Assembly (NCBI GenBank): GCA_030447905.1
Contig: JAUJNZ010000001.1
Coordinates: 37,252 to 101,251, forward strand
Direction: 5' to 3'
Length of the DNA stretch: 64,000 nucleotides
DNA from: Thermoleophilaceae bacterium
GTDB lineage: Bacteria; Actinomycetota; Thermoleophilia; Solirubrobacterales; Thermoleophilaceae
A program made the translations under genes and the position numbers. Positions 8,101 through 18,383 of the stretch are shown here, in pieces. The notes below the pieces were generated by a model. That model was not told where the DNA came from and made no database searches. It saw nothing but the letters and a program-made list of their open reading frames with translations. The number at the start of each line of letters is the position of its first letter. The stretch's first letter is position 1.

Positions 8101-10445
8101 TCGCGTCGGCGTCGCGGCCCGAGCGCGTCGCGCTCCTGCGCCTCGCGGCGTTTGCACCGCTGTGCGCGTTCGCGGCGGCGCACTGGGCGGCGCTCGTCTC
8201 CGACCCGCCCGGCTGGCGCCTGGCCGCGGTGGTCGGCGTGGCCACCGCCTGCGGCGGCGGGCTCTGGGCCAGCGCCCGGCTCGACGGTCGCGGCGCGGGG
8301 TCGGCGAGGATCGCGCGCACCCTCACGGTGGCGGCCTGCGCGGCAGCCGCCCTCGCGGCGATCGGCCTCCCCCTGAGCCTGCTCGCGCCCGGCGGCTGGA
8401 GCGAGCTCAGTGCCGGCCTGGGCGCTGGGTTCGACGGCCTGGTCAACGTCGAGTGGCCCTACGACGGCGATGACGCGTGGGTTCGCCTGACCGTGCTGCT
8501 GGCCGTCCCCCTCGTCGCCATCGTCGCGGCGGCGCTTGCCTTCTGGCCGCCGGCCCCGGGAGCCGGCGGCGAGGTTGTCGCCGTGCGCCAGGCCGCCGCG
8601 CTCGGCGTGCTCCTCAGCTTGATCGGCGTAGCCGCCGCGGAGCGCCCGCTGCCCGCGGCCCTCGGCCGCGGGGCGCTACTGCTCTTGCTCCTGGCCGCCT
8701 GGCTCTTCCCGCCGGGGCTGCCACGCCTGCGGGTCAAGGTCGCGCTCGCCGCGGGAGCCTCGGTGCTCGCCGCGGGGCTTGTCTCGTTGCCCCTGGCCAC
8801 GGCACTCGAGCCCGACCGCCCGTGGATCGACTACCGCTCGTGGGAGCTGTGGGGAGGAGGAGGGTCGCCGGCCGGGAGCTTCGATTGGGACCACAGCTAC
8901 GGCCCGATCGACTGGCCGCGCACCGGCGAGACCATGCTCGAGGTCCGCTCGCGGCGGCCTCAGTACTGGCGCGTCGAGGCGCTCGACCGCTTCGACGGCT
9001 ACGCATGGCGATCGTCGGGACCGCGCCCGGCGGAGGGCGCCGCGGTCGAGTTGCCGCTCGCCACCGGCCTCGAGGACCGCTGGCGCGAGCGCCTGGGCTT
9101 CACCGTCCGGGGCCTGCGCAGCGGGCTGCTCGCCGCGGCGGGGACCCCTCTGGCCGTAGAGGGCGCTGGACTCGTCTCCGTATTTTCCGACGGGACGGCC
9201 GAGACGCCCGGGAGGTCGCCCGGTCCGGGCGAGTCCTACGGCGTCAGGGCCTACGTGCCCAATCCGAGCGCGCGCGAGATGCGGGCCGCGGCCGGGCCGT
9301 CGCCGCCCTTTGCGCGCGACTACACCGAGATCGACCTGCCCGCCGAGGCGCAACCCGGGCAGATGGACATGGAGCCGGCCGGCACCGTGGGTCCGCTTGC
9401 CGGGAGGCCCACGCCGCTCGAGCGAGTCAACCTCGGCGTCGGCGACGGCTCTGCGCCGGCCGAGCCGCGAGCGGAGGCGCGCCTACTCGCCTCGCCCTAC
9501 GCCGGCGTTTACCGGCTGGCAGGCCGACTCGCCCGCGGGCGAGCGACGTCCTACGACAAGGTCCGGGCGATCGAGCGCCACCTGCGCCGGTCCTACGACT
9601 ACGACGAGCGACCGCCGGTCCGCGAGCACCCGCTCGCCGCGTTCCTGCTCTCAGACCGGGCCGGCTACTGCCAGCAGTTCTCGGGCGCGATGGCGCTCAT
9701 GCTGCGAATGGCCGGAATCCCCGCCCGGGTGGCGACCGGCTTCGCGCCTGGGCTGCGCCAAGGGCGTGGGCGCTGGCGGGTGCGCGACCTCGACGCCCAT
9801 TCGTGGGTCGAGGTGCTGTTTCCGGGGATCGGCTGGGTGGCCTTCGACCCGACGCCCTCGAGCGCGCCGGCCGAGCGGCCCGGCGACGACGTCGAGGCCG
9901 ACGCCGCGGCAAGCGCATCCGCCGCGGGCGGCGAGGCCCGACGGCCGCGCCCCCGCGAGGCGCAGCCCGACCGCCGTCCGACCGTCGACAGGCTCCAGGC
10001 CGAGCGCCGGTCTCAGGGTGAGGACGGCGACTCGCCGGTCACCGCCGCGGCGCTCGCGGGCGTGCTGCTCGGCGTCGCCCTGGCCGCCGGCGCGTGGCGG
10101 CTCGGCCCGATCGCCCGGCTGCGGCCCCGCGCCCGGCGCGAGCGCACGCCTGAGGAGGAGGTCGCCGAGCTCCGTGCCGCGCTCGAGCGGCTCGGCTACG
10201 AGGTCCGGTCGCAGACCACGCTCGCCGAGCTCGAGCACCGGCTCGACGAGCGTCCCGGTCCGGCGGCGGCCCGCTACGTGCGGCGCCTGCGCGAGCGTCG
10301 CTTCGCTCTCCCCGCGCCGGGTGGCTCTCCGCCGCGCCTCGACCGCCGCGCCCTGCGCCGCGCGCTCACCGCCGGGCTCGGGCCCCTCGGGCGGCTGCGC
10401 GGCTTCCTCGCCCTACCGCCCGAGGCGCTCGCTCCGCGCCGCTGA
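8097..10445 (+). CDS. TgpA-like membrane transglutaminase
   Basis: A large membrane protein with a transglutaminase-like core. Residues ~1-240 hold six or so hydrophobic helices. A long extracytoplasmic domain follows, containing the papain-fold core with Cys in GYCQQFSG, His in LDAHSWVEV and Asp in AFDPTPS. Then comes a charged linker, one TM helix (~residue 645-665) and a short C-terminal domain resembling DUF4129. This is the TgpA/YebA architecture. The longer open frame runs upstream inside the DUF58 gene; I chose GTG at 8097 because it overlaps the DUF58 stop (GTGA) and directly precedes the first helix. It likely modifies or cleaves envelope proteins; substrate unknown. Confidence 0.88.
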   Translation: MIASASRPERVALLRLAAFAPLCAFAAAHWAALVSDPPGWRLAAVVGVATACGGGLWASARLDGRGAGSARIARTLTVAACAAAALAAIGLPLSLLAPGGWSELSAGLGAGFDGLVNVEWPYDGDDAWVRLTVLLAVPLVAIVAAALAFWPPAPGAGGEVVAVRQAAALGVLLSLIGVAAAERPLPAALGRGALLLLLLAAWLFPPGLPRLRVKVALAAGASVLAAGLVSLPLATALEPDRPWIDYRSWELWGGGGSPAGSFDWDHSYGPIDWPRTGETMLEVRSRRPQYWRVEALDRFDGYAWRSSGPRPAEGAAVELPLATGLEDRWRERLGFTVRGLRSGLLAAAGTPLAVEGAGLVSVFSDGTAETPGRSPGPGESYGVRAYVPNPSAREMRAAAGPSPPFARDYTEIDLPAEAQPGQMDMEPAGTVGPLAGRPTPLERVNLGVGDGSAPAEPRAEARLLASPYAGVYRLAGRLARGRATSYDKVRAIERHLRRSYDYDERPPVREHPLAAFLLSDRAGYCQQFSGAMALMLRMAGIPARVATGFAPGLRQGRGRWRVRDLDAHSWVEVLFPGIGWVAFDPTPSSAPAERPGDDVEADAAASASAAGGEARRPRPREAQPDRRPTVDRLQAERRSQGEDGDSPVTAAALAGVLLGVALAAGAWRLGPIARLRPRARRERTPEEEVAELRAALERLGYEVRSQTTLAELEHRLDERPGPAAARYVRRLRERRFALPAPGGSPPRLDRRALRRALTAGLGPLGRLRGFLALPPEALAPRR

Positions 10446-10501
10446 GCCGAGCTCGAGCGAAGTTTTATCGCCAGTTAACCCATCCCGCCTAGAAAGAACT
10501 C

Positions 10502-11737
10502 GTGACCAAGTCGGCCAGGGCTCAGACCGTCCTCTCCGGTGTCCTCGGAGGTCTCGTGGTGCTCATCCTCGGAGCCATCCTGATCGCCACCGGAATCATC
10601 GACACGGGCGACGAGAGCTCGGAGCCGATCATCTCGCAGAGCCCGATCGTCCAGCCCGCCGTGGACGAGGACGGCGACGGCTCGACCGTCAACGAGATCT
10701 ACCGCCGCTCAGAGCGGGGGGTCGTCTTCGTCGAGGCCCGGGGGCGGACCAACACGTCGCCGTTCGGGCTTCCCGACCGAGGCGGTGACGCGGCTTCGGG
10801 CAGCGGCTTCGTGATCAGCGACGAGGGCTTCATCGTCACCAACGCCCATGTCGTCGAGGGGTCGAGGGACGTGCGGGTGCGCTTCGGGGAGCCGGGCGAC
10901 GACGAGAGCATCGACGCCCGCGTCGTGGGCGCCGATCCCTCTACCGACATCGCCGTCTTGAAGATCGACATCGACGAGGACAAGCTAGACCCACTGCCGC
11001 TCGGCGATTCGTCGAAGCTCAAGGTCGGCGACCCGACGATCGCCATCGGCAACCCGTTCGGATTCGACCAGACGGTGACCACGGGGATCGTCTCTGCGCT
11101 TCAGCGCCAGATCCCCGCCCCCAACAACTTCTCGATCGACGACGTCATCCAGACCGACGCGTCGGTCAACCCCGGGAACTCGGGCGGCCCGCTGCTCGAC
11201 GCCGCCGGCCGGGTGATCGGCGTCAACTCACAGATCGCCACCGGCGGATCTCAGGGCTCGGTCGGCATCGCCTTCGCCGTCCCGGTAAACACCGTCAAGG
11301 AGGTCGTCCCCCAGCTCGAGGAGGACGGCAAGATCGAGCGGCCCTACATCGGCGTGACCACCGCCCCCGTGGCCGACCTCGCCCGCGACCTCAACCTGCC
11401 CGCTAAGCGCGGGGCTCTCGTCCAGGACGTCCAGCCGCGCAGCCCGGCCGCGCGAGCCGGACTGCGCGCCGGGCGTACCCGCACCCAGGAGGGGATCACC
11501 CTCGGCGGCGACCTGATCGTGGGCATCGACGGCCGCAACGTCGCCAGCCCCGAGGACGTGGCCGCGGCGATCGAGGACAACAAGCCCGGAGACTCGATCG
11601 AGATCGAGTTCCTGCGCGGCCGGACTCGCGAGAGCGTCACCCTCGAGCTCGCCCCCCGGCCCGCCAGCGCCGGCGGAGCCGATCCGAGGGAAGGCCTGCG
11701 ACCGCCGGAGGACGACGACGTGCTCCCCTTGCCCTGA
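10502..11737 (+). CDS. HtrA/DegP-type serine protease with PDZ domain
   Basis: A membrane-anchored trypsin-like protease of the HtrA family, involved in envelope protein quality control. One TM helix spans residues ~10-33. The catalytic triad is His116 (TNAHVVEG), Asp149 (STDIAVLKI) and Ser227 (NPGNSGGPL). A single PDZ domain occupies ~290-390 and ends in a short acidic tail. Length (411 aa) is normal. It is separated from the transglutaminase gene by 56 bases; TAGAAA lies just before the GTG start, so it may have its own promoter. Confidence 0.93.
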   Translation: MTKSARAQTVLSGVLGGLVVLILGAILIATGIIDTGDESSEPIISQSPIVQPAVDEDGDGSTVNEIYRRSERGVVFVEARGRTNTSPFGLPDRGGDAASGSGFVISDEGFIVTNAHVVEGSRDVRVRFGEPGDDESIDARVVGADPSTDIAVLKIDIDEDKLDPLPLGDSSKLKVGDPTIAIGNPFGFDQTVTTGIVSALQRQIPAPNNFSIDDVIQTDASVNPGNSGGPLLDAAGRVIGVNSQIATGGSQGSVGIAFAVPVNTVKEVVPQLEEDGKIERPYIGVTTAPVADLARDLNLPAKRGALVQDVQPRSPAARAGLRAGRTRTQEGITLGGDLIVGIDGRNVASPEDVAAAIEDNKPGDSIEIEFLRGRTRESVTLELAPRPASAGGADPREGLRPPEDDDVLPLP

Positions 11738-11924
11738 TTCAAGCTCGCGCGGGCGACGGGGGTGGGCTCTCATGCGCCGGCCCGCCCTCCGTCAGCCGCG
11801 CCCTTGAGCCCGGTGGCGCGACTCCGACTGAGGAGGAGCCGCGCGCCGGGCTTCCTCTCTCTGGCGACCAGCGTCGCGCAGCCGTGGCATGGGGCTTCCG
11901 GGGCGTGCCTGCCACCATGAGCCT

Positions 11925-12610
11925 GTGCAGCCCGTGAAGGTCAAGATCTGCGGCATCGCCCGCCCCGAGGACGCGCGCCAGGCGGTGGAGCTAGGTGCCT
12001 GGGCGCTCGGCCTGATCTTCCATGCGCCCAGCCGACGCCGCTGCGACCCTTCGGTCGCCGAGGAGATCGCCGCCGAGCTGCGGCGGGAGGTCGCGCTCAC
12101 GGGCGTGTTCGTCAACCGGACGCTCGAGGAGGTCACGGAGGTCGCCGACCGCTGCTCGCTCTCGATCCTCCAGCTCCACGGGGACGAGGGGCCCGCCTAC
12201 TGTCGCGAGGCCGCCCGACGCACCGGCGCTCGAGTCATGAAGGCAGTTCGCGTCACCGACGCGTCGGCCCTGCGCGCGCTCGCGGCGTGGCAGGTCGATG
12301 TCCACCTGCTCGACGCCCACGTGCCCGGGCGCCGCGGCGGCACCGGCGAGACCTTCAACTGGGAGCTCGCGGGCGCTCATCCCGGCGGCACGCCGATCGT
12401 CCTCTCCGGTGGGTTGAACGCCGAGAACGTCGGGGCGGGGATCGCCGCCGTGCGGCCGTTCGCCGTCGATACCGCGAGCGGGACCGACTCCGCTCCGGGA
12501 CGCAAGGACCCGGCGAAGGTCCGCGCGTTCTTCAGGGCCGTCGCCGCGGCCTCGCAGCGGCTCGAGACTCCGGTCGTCGGCCTGGAGCCTGAGCATGCCG
12601 GAGCGGGTCC

Positions 12611-12614
<4 letters not shown>
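11925..12614 (+). CDS. trpF: Phosphoribosylanthranilate isomerase
   Basis: TrpF isomerises PRA to CdRP, between TrpD and TrpC in tryptophan synthesis. Motifs: KICGI with the catalytic Cys near the start, GVFVN, LQLHGDE, the catalytic Asp in [25 protein letters not shown] and [12 protein letters not shown]. The open frame extends upstream to ATG 11889, but the family starts just before KICGI, so GTG 11925 (or 11934) is more likely; no ribosome site decides it. Its stop overlaps the trpB GTG. The 187 bases before it hold no gene. Confidence 0.93.
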
Positions 12615-13862
<1,248 letters not shown>

Positions 13863-13870
<8 letters not shown>

Positions 13871-14639
13871 CCGGATCGCCGCCGCCTTCGCCGGCCACGG
13901 CCGCCGGGCGGCGCTCATGCCCTACCTGATGGGCGGCTATCCCAACCTCCCCACCTCCCACGCGGTGGCCGAGGCCTGCGCCGACGCGGGCGCGGACCTC
14001 GTCGAGCTCGGCGTTCCCTTTTCGGACCCGCTCGCCGACGGCCCGACGATCCACGCCGCGGCCTCCGAGGCACTGGCCGCGGGCACGACCGTCGATGACG
14101 TCCTGGGCGTCTGCGAGGGAGTCGCGGCGCGGCTGGCGGTGCTGCTCATGGTCTACGCCAACACGATCCTCGCCGGGGGTGCGGAGGCCTTCGTCGGGCG
14201 GGCCGCCAGCGCCGGAGCCGCGGGGCTGATCGTCCCCGACCTCCCTCACGACGAGGCGGCGGAGCTGCGGGCCGCCTGCGACTCGCGCGGGTTGGCGCTC
14301 GTGCCCCTCGTCGCGCCGACCACGGCGGCCGACCGGCTCGCGGCGATCGGCCAAGACGCGCGGGGGTTCGTGTACACGGTCTCGCTTACGGGGACGACCG
14401 GGGAGCGAGGGGAGCTCCCGGCGGAGCTGTCCAGCCTCGTGGAGCAAGTCCGCGCGGCCGCCGCGCCCACCCCGGTCGCCGTCGGCTTCGGGATCGCCAC
14501 GCCCGAGCAGGCGCGCGGGGTGGGAGAGATCGCCGACGGGGTGATCGTCGGTAGTCGTGTGGTACGGGCCGCGGGCGACGGCGGGGCGGCGGCGGTGCGC
14601 GAGCTCGTCGGGGAGCTGGGGCGCGCGCTCGAAGGCTAG
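13863..14639 (+). CDS. trpA: Tryptophan synthase alpha chain
   Basis: The alpha subunit cleaves indole-3-glycerol phosphate and channels indole to TrpB. The catalytic Glu and Asp are in [23 protein letters not shown] (here [10 protein letters not shown]) and [10 protein letters not shown] are the phosphate-binding loops. At 258 aa it is full length. The start is TTG at 13863, inside the trpB 3' end; no upstream alternative keeps the family N-terminus. It ends the trpFBA run. Confidence 0.95.
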
Positions 14640-14681
14640 GCCCCGCCCTCGCTCCGCTCTCGGCCCGCCGCAATCGTCGGA

Positions 14682-14687
14682 TAGGCT
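14682..14687 (+). promoter_or_regulatory. Candidate -10 box (TAGGCT)
   Basis: TAGGCT ends 7 bases before the ATG at 14695 of a small membrane protein gene. There is no Shine-Dalgarno sequence between, consistent with a leaderless transcript separate from the trp genes. Confidence 0.45.
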
Positions 14688-14694
14688 CCGCCGC

Positions 14695-14862
14695 ATGGCC
14701 GTCCTCTGGGCACTGCTCGTCGGGCTCGTGGTCTGGATCGCCCTGTGGGCGATCGGGGTGAGCGCCTTCGACGCCTTCCTGCTCCTGGTTGCGCTCGTGA
14801 CCGGTGCGGCGGCGTGGCGGCTCTTCAAACCCCACCTAGAGCGCCAGCTCGGCCGGTCCTAG
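14695..14862 (+). CDS. Small membrane protein (55 aa)
   Basis: Not recognised as a named family. Two hydrophobic helices (residues ~2-21 and ~24-42) are followed by a basic tail with FKPHLERQLGRS. The open frame begins upstream in the trpA region, but the ATG at 14695 directly precedes the first helix and has a well-placed TAGGCT box 7 bases upstream. It lies 55 bases after trpA in the same direction. The two-helix hairpin with a charged C-terminus is typical of small envelope proteins. Confidence 0.55.
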   Translation: MAVLWALLVGLVVWIALWAIGVSAFDAFLLLVALVTGAAAWRLFKPHLERQLGRS

Positions 14863-15190
14863 ACGCCGCTCGGGGCCCGCAGACCTCGCGAGCCCCGGGG
14901 ATAGCGCGGCGACGCTGACCTTCACGTCGGGTCGAACTCCCGCATCAAGTCGATGAGCGCCGCTCGCGCCGCTCGCTTTGCCGGAAGACGAGGACCGCAC
15001 GCCGTCAACCCGAATAGACCTCACGCCGGCGGTTTCACCTTGGGGGGAGAAGCCCGCCCGGTCGTGGCCTTAGTGAATCGAGGCGCCGCTCGATCGAATC
15101 TTCGGAGGCTCGAGCGCTCGCCCGGCCGCCCTCGCTGTCACGCGGTAAGGGCGGTACGCCGCCCTGCCTCGGATACGCGAAGGAGACCTG
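14863..15190 (+). other. 328-base gene-free stretch upstream of the subtilase
   Basis: No convincing coding frame. It has lower coding-like periodicity than its surroundings, a GGGGGG run near 15044 and a perfect 6-bp hairpin with a TACG loop at 15149-15164. It is probably the promoter and leader of the subtilase gene. I could not match it to a known riboswitch. Confidence 0.4.
15149..15164 (+). promoter_or_regulatory. Leader hairpin before the subtilase gene
   Basis: GGGCGG-TACG-CCGCCC forms a perfect 6-bp stem with a TACG (UACG-type) tetraloop. It ends 26 bases before the TTG start and about 15 before the Shine-Dalgarno. There is no T tract, so it is more likely a leader-stability or translation element than a terminator. 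Confidence 0.35.
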
Positions 15191-16525
15191 TTGAGCACGC
15201 CTGCCCGCCGCCGGCCGTTAGCCCCTGGGCTGACCCGAATACTGGCGACCCTGGCCACCGCGGCCTTGGCCGCCCTGACGAATGCCTCCTCGGCGACCGG
15301 GCAGACCGACAGCACGGTCACGCGGGAGATCATCGTCAAGCGCGAGCGCGGACTCTCCCTGACGGAGCAGGCCGAGCTCCGGGACCGGGTCGATGCCGAG
15401 CTGGTCCAACAGCTCCAGCCGGGTGGCATGGAGCTCGTGCGGGTGCGCCGAGGAGGCGTCGGCGTAGCCCTTGGCGAGCTACGTCGCGACCCAAGCGTCG
15501 TCTACGCCGAGCTCAATCGCGCCGTAGCCCTCCAGGGCGCCGAGCCTCTGTTCGGCCGACTCTGGGGATTCCGCAACATCGGCCAGGCGATCGGGGGCGT
15601 CAAGGGAAGGACGGACGCCGACGCAGACGTGGACGCCGCCTGGAAGGCAAGTCGTGGGTCCGGCGAGGTCGTCGCGATGGTCGACAGCGGGATCAACCTC
15701 GAGCACGAAGACTTGCGCGACGTCGTCCGGCGGAATCCGGGTGAGTCGGGCGCCGGGAGGGAGGCCAACCGTCGCGATGACGATCGCAACGGGTACGTCG
15801 ACGATTGGCGCGGCTGGGATTTCACGGGCCACGGTGACGGCGACAATCGTCCGGCCGACTACAACGGCCACGGTACTCACACCGCGGGGACGGTCGCCGC
15901 CGAGGACAACGGCCGGGGCGTCGTGGGTGTGGGCTCCAGAACGCCGATCGTTCCACTCCGGGTGACCGATGCGCTCGGCCGCGGCAAGCTCTCCGACCTC
16001 GTTCGGGCCTTCGACTACGCGGGGCGGCTCGGGACCCGAATCGTCAACGCGAGCGTGGGCGCCGGCGGGACCAGTCGCGCCCTACGCGACGTCATGGCAA
16101 GCCACTCGCAGACCCTCTACGTAACCGCCGCCGGGAACTCGGGACGGGATGTCGACGCGACTCCCCAGACGCCCTGCGCGGAGGCCTCTCCCAACGTCAT
16201 CTGCGTCGGCGCCTCGACCAACCGCGAGCAGGCCGCCGGGTTCTCCAACTACGGAGACCGCTCGGTCGACCTCTTCGCGCCCGGACTCGGGGTGCTGTCG
16301 AGCTATCGAGGCGGAGGCTATGCCTACCTCTCGGGTACCTCGATGGCGGCACCTCACGTCGCCGGTGCCTTGGCGCTCATGCGCGCGCGGGCCGCGCGCC
16401 GCGACGCTCCGTTGCTCAAGGCGGCCCTGCTCCGCCGAGCCGACCGCCGCGCCGCCTACTCAGGCCGCTCGGTCAGCGGGGGTCGTCTGAACGCCGCGCG
16501 CGCGGTCGCCGCCACCGGTCGCTAG
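15191..16525 (+). CDS. Secreted subtilisin-like serine protease (S8)
   Basis: An exported protease with an N-terminal signal peptide (basic n-region, hydrophobic stretch ~17-31) and an I9-like propeptide (~43-110). The S8 catalytic domain carries Asp165 (VVAMVDSGIN), His228 (NGHGTH), oxyanion Asn315 (AAGNSG) and Ser384 (SGTSMAAPH). At 444 aa it has no C-terminal anchor or extra domain. The TTG start is preceded by GAAGGAGA at 15179-15186, one of the clearest ribosome sites in the window. It is followed by an LAXTG-type surface protein gene; both are exported, but a direct link is not shown. Confidence 0.9.
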   Translation: MSTPARRRPLAPGLTRILATLATAALAALTNASSATGQTDSTVTREIIVKRERGLSLTEQAELRDRVDAELVQQLQPGGMELVRVRRGGVGVALGELRRDPSVVYAELNRAVALQGAEPLFGRLWGFRNIGQAIGGVKGRTDADADVDAAWKASRGSGEVVAMVDSGINLEHEDLRDVVRRNPGESGAGREANRRDDDRNGYVDDWRGWDFTGHGDGDNRPADYNGHGTHTAGTVAAEDNGRGVVGVGSRTPIVPLRVTDALGRGKLSDLVRAFDYAGRLGTRIVNASVGAGGTSRALRDVMASHSQTLYVTAAGNSGRDVDATPQTPCAEASPNVICVGASTNREQAAGFSNYGDRSVDLFAPGLGVLSSYRGGGYAYLSGTSMAAPHVAGALALMRARAARRDAPLLKAALLRRADRRAAYSGRSVSGGRLNAARAVAATGR

Positions 16526-16613
16526 GTCGAAAATTCGAATCGATCCGGGGGGCGAATCCCGCTCATCCGCGACTTAGGTGTTCGGAGTCGGTCCCCGTCG
16601 GCAAAGGAGCCAC

Positions 16614-17099
16614 ATGTCCCCCCCATCTCGAAACCGCACGATCTTCCCCGCCGCGGCCCTGATGCTGCTCGTCCTCGCACTTCCAGGCGCGGGACTTGCC
16701 GCCGACAGCTCGGAGACGGGTACGTCCGAAGACTCCTCGGCAGGCGCGGGTGCCGACGACGGCAGCGTCTTCTGCGACCCGGCCACGCTCCCCGAGGGAG
16801 CCATCTGCTCCCTGACTCCGGATAAGGGTCCCGCCGAGTCAGACGCTCCGGCCCAGGCCCCGCGGGGCAAGGCGAGTGCCGAGCGGCTCCCCGTCTCCGC
16901 AGCAGATCCTGGGGAAGGTGAGACAGGAGGGGGCGAGACGGCAGGTAGTGCCTCGGCGACGCCGACCGGCGACGTTGGAAGCGTTCCACTCGCGCGCACG
17001 GGCTTGCGCGTGTGGGTAGCCGTGGTCCTCGGCGCCTCTCTGCTCTTGGGCGGCGTGAGCCTGCGCGCCGCGCCGCGGAGCGGTCGGCTCCACGGCTGA
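16614..17099 (+). CDS. Secreted protein with LAXTG-type sortase signal
   Basis: No named family. The mature part is acidic and low-complexity (rich in Ser, Gly, Glu, Pro) with two Cys residues (~54 and ~65). A signal peptide covers residues ~1-30, ending GAGLAA. The C-terminus is LARTG (126-130), a hydrophobic helix (~132-150) and a basic tail, which is a cell-wall sorting signal of the LAXTG class used by class E sortases. The start ATG at 16614 has AAAGGAG eight bases upstream; a longer frame from 16578 is less likely. No sortase gene is in the window. It converges on pfkA. Confidence 0.65.
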   Translation: MSPPSRNRTIFPAAALMLLVLALPGAGLAADSSETGTSEDSSAGAGADDGSVFCDPATLPEGAICSLTPDKGPAESDAPAQAPRGKASAERLPVSAADPGEGETGGGETAGSASATPTGDVGSVPLARTGLRVWVAVVLGASLLLGGVSLRAAPRSGRLHG

Positions 17100-17154
17100 G
17101 CCCCGGTGTCAGTGGCCAGGTCGGGTTGGCGCCGCGTGTGCTCTGCGGCGTGGC

Positions 17155-18183
17155 TCACCCGAAGAACGCGCGCGCCACCTCGAAGTCCTCGTCGGTCACC
17201 GTCCGCAGGCTGGCCACCGCCTCCTCGAGGCGCACGAGCTCGACTCGCATCGACCGCAAGGAGGCCATCTGACCCCAGCGACCTCCATCGGCGGCGTCAA
17301 TCGCCGCGACCCCGAGACGGGTGGCAAGCACGCGGTCGAAGGCGGTCGGCGTGCCTCCGCGCTGGACGTGCCCGAGCACGGTGGCCCGCGTCTCGAACCC
17401 GGTCCGGTCCTCGATCTCGCGCTCGAGGCGCTGGCCTATGCCGCCGAGCCGGGCGTGGCCGAACTCGTCGGTCGCCGCGCCGAGGACCTCCATCGTCCCC
17501 TCGCTGGGAGTGGCGCCCTCGGCGACCACGATGATGGCGAAGTAGCGTCCGCGGGCGTGGCGGCGGCGGATCAGCCGGCAGACCTCGTCGATATCGAACG
17601 GCCGCTCGGGGATGAGGATTACGTCGGCGCCGCCGGCGATCCCGGAGTAGAGGGCGATCCAGCCCGCGTGGCGGCCCATGACCTCGACGACGAGGTTGCG
17701 GTGGTGGCTCTCGGCGGTCGAATGGAGGCGGTCGATGGCGTCGGTCGCGATCTGGATCGCCGTGTCGAAGCCGAAGGTCAGGTCCGTGCCGCCGAGGTCG
17801 TTGTCGATCGTCTTCGGCACGCCGATCACCGGCAGTCCAGCGGAGTGCAGCTTGGCGGCGGCCCCGAGCGTGTCCTCGCCACCGATGGCGATCAGGCCGG
17901 ATAGTCCCAGCGACTCCATGGTCTCGCGGATCCGATCGGCCGCATCCCCGCGCGCGAGCGGGTTAGTCCGTGAGGAGCCGAGAATGGTCCCGCCGCGAGG
18001 CAGGATTCCGCGCGTCGACTCGATCGTCAGCTCTTGATAATCGCTCTCGAGGGGTCCCCGCCAGCCGTCGCGAAAGCCCACGAAGGCGTGTCCGTACCCG
18101 TCGATTCCCTTGCGCACGACGGCGCGGATGACCGCGTTCAGACCGGGACAGTCGCCTCCACCTGTCAGGACCCCGATGCGCAT
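17155..18183 (-). CDS. pfkA: Phosphofructokinase, pyrophosphate-dependent type
   Basis: Phosphorylates fructose 6-phosphate. The fold and motifs are PFKA-type: LTGGGDCPGLNAVIR, IGGEDTLGAAAKL, PKTIDNDL, MGRHAGWIAL, PERPFD and GHVQRGG. The two donor-determining positions, in E. coli numbering, are Asp104 (GGEDT) and Lys124 (GVPKTID), where ATP enzymes have Gly at both. This pattern marks the PPi-dependent enzymes of actinobacteria such as Amycolatopsis methanolica, so PPi is the likely donor (EC 2.7.1.90), making the step reversible. At 342 aa it is full length. It diverges from the ABC-binding-protein gene and converges on the LAXTG gene. Confidence 0.92.
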   Translation of the reverse strand: MRIGVLTGGGDCPGLNAVIRAVVRKGIDGYGHAFVGFRDGWRGPLESDYQELTIESTRGILPRGGTILGSSRTNPLARGDAADRIRETMESLGLSGLIAIGGEDTLGAAAKLHSAGLPVIGVPKTIDNDLGGTDLTFGFDTAIQIATDAIDRLHSTAESHHRNLVVEVMGRHAGWIALYSGIAGGADVILIPERPFDIDEVCRLIRRRHARGRYFAIIVVAEGATPSEGTMEVLGAATDEFGHARLGGIGQRLEREIEDRTGFETRATVLGHVQRGGTPTAFDRVLATRLGVAAIDAADGGRWGQMASLRSMRVELVRLEEAVASLRTVTDEDFEVARAFFG

Positions 18184-18383
18184 GGAAGGCGTCTAACATA
18201 TCCCGTGAGCTGCCGCAGCGAGCGCGCGACGGGCGCGCGCCGGTCGTGCGCTCCGCCGCCACGACGATTAGGATGTTTCGCCCGGGTCTGGAGCCCCCTG
18301 GCCCCGCGGCGCTCGACGGCGCGCTTCCGGCTCGCGAGGACTCGCCCCTCGAGCCGGTGCAAGGCAACGGAGAAGGAGGCAAC

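Noticed and set aside
8477..10021. A 514-aa alternative frame inside the transglutaminase gene
   Set aside because: Arg/Pro-rich shadow; the true frame has TM helices and the Cys-His-Asp core.
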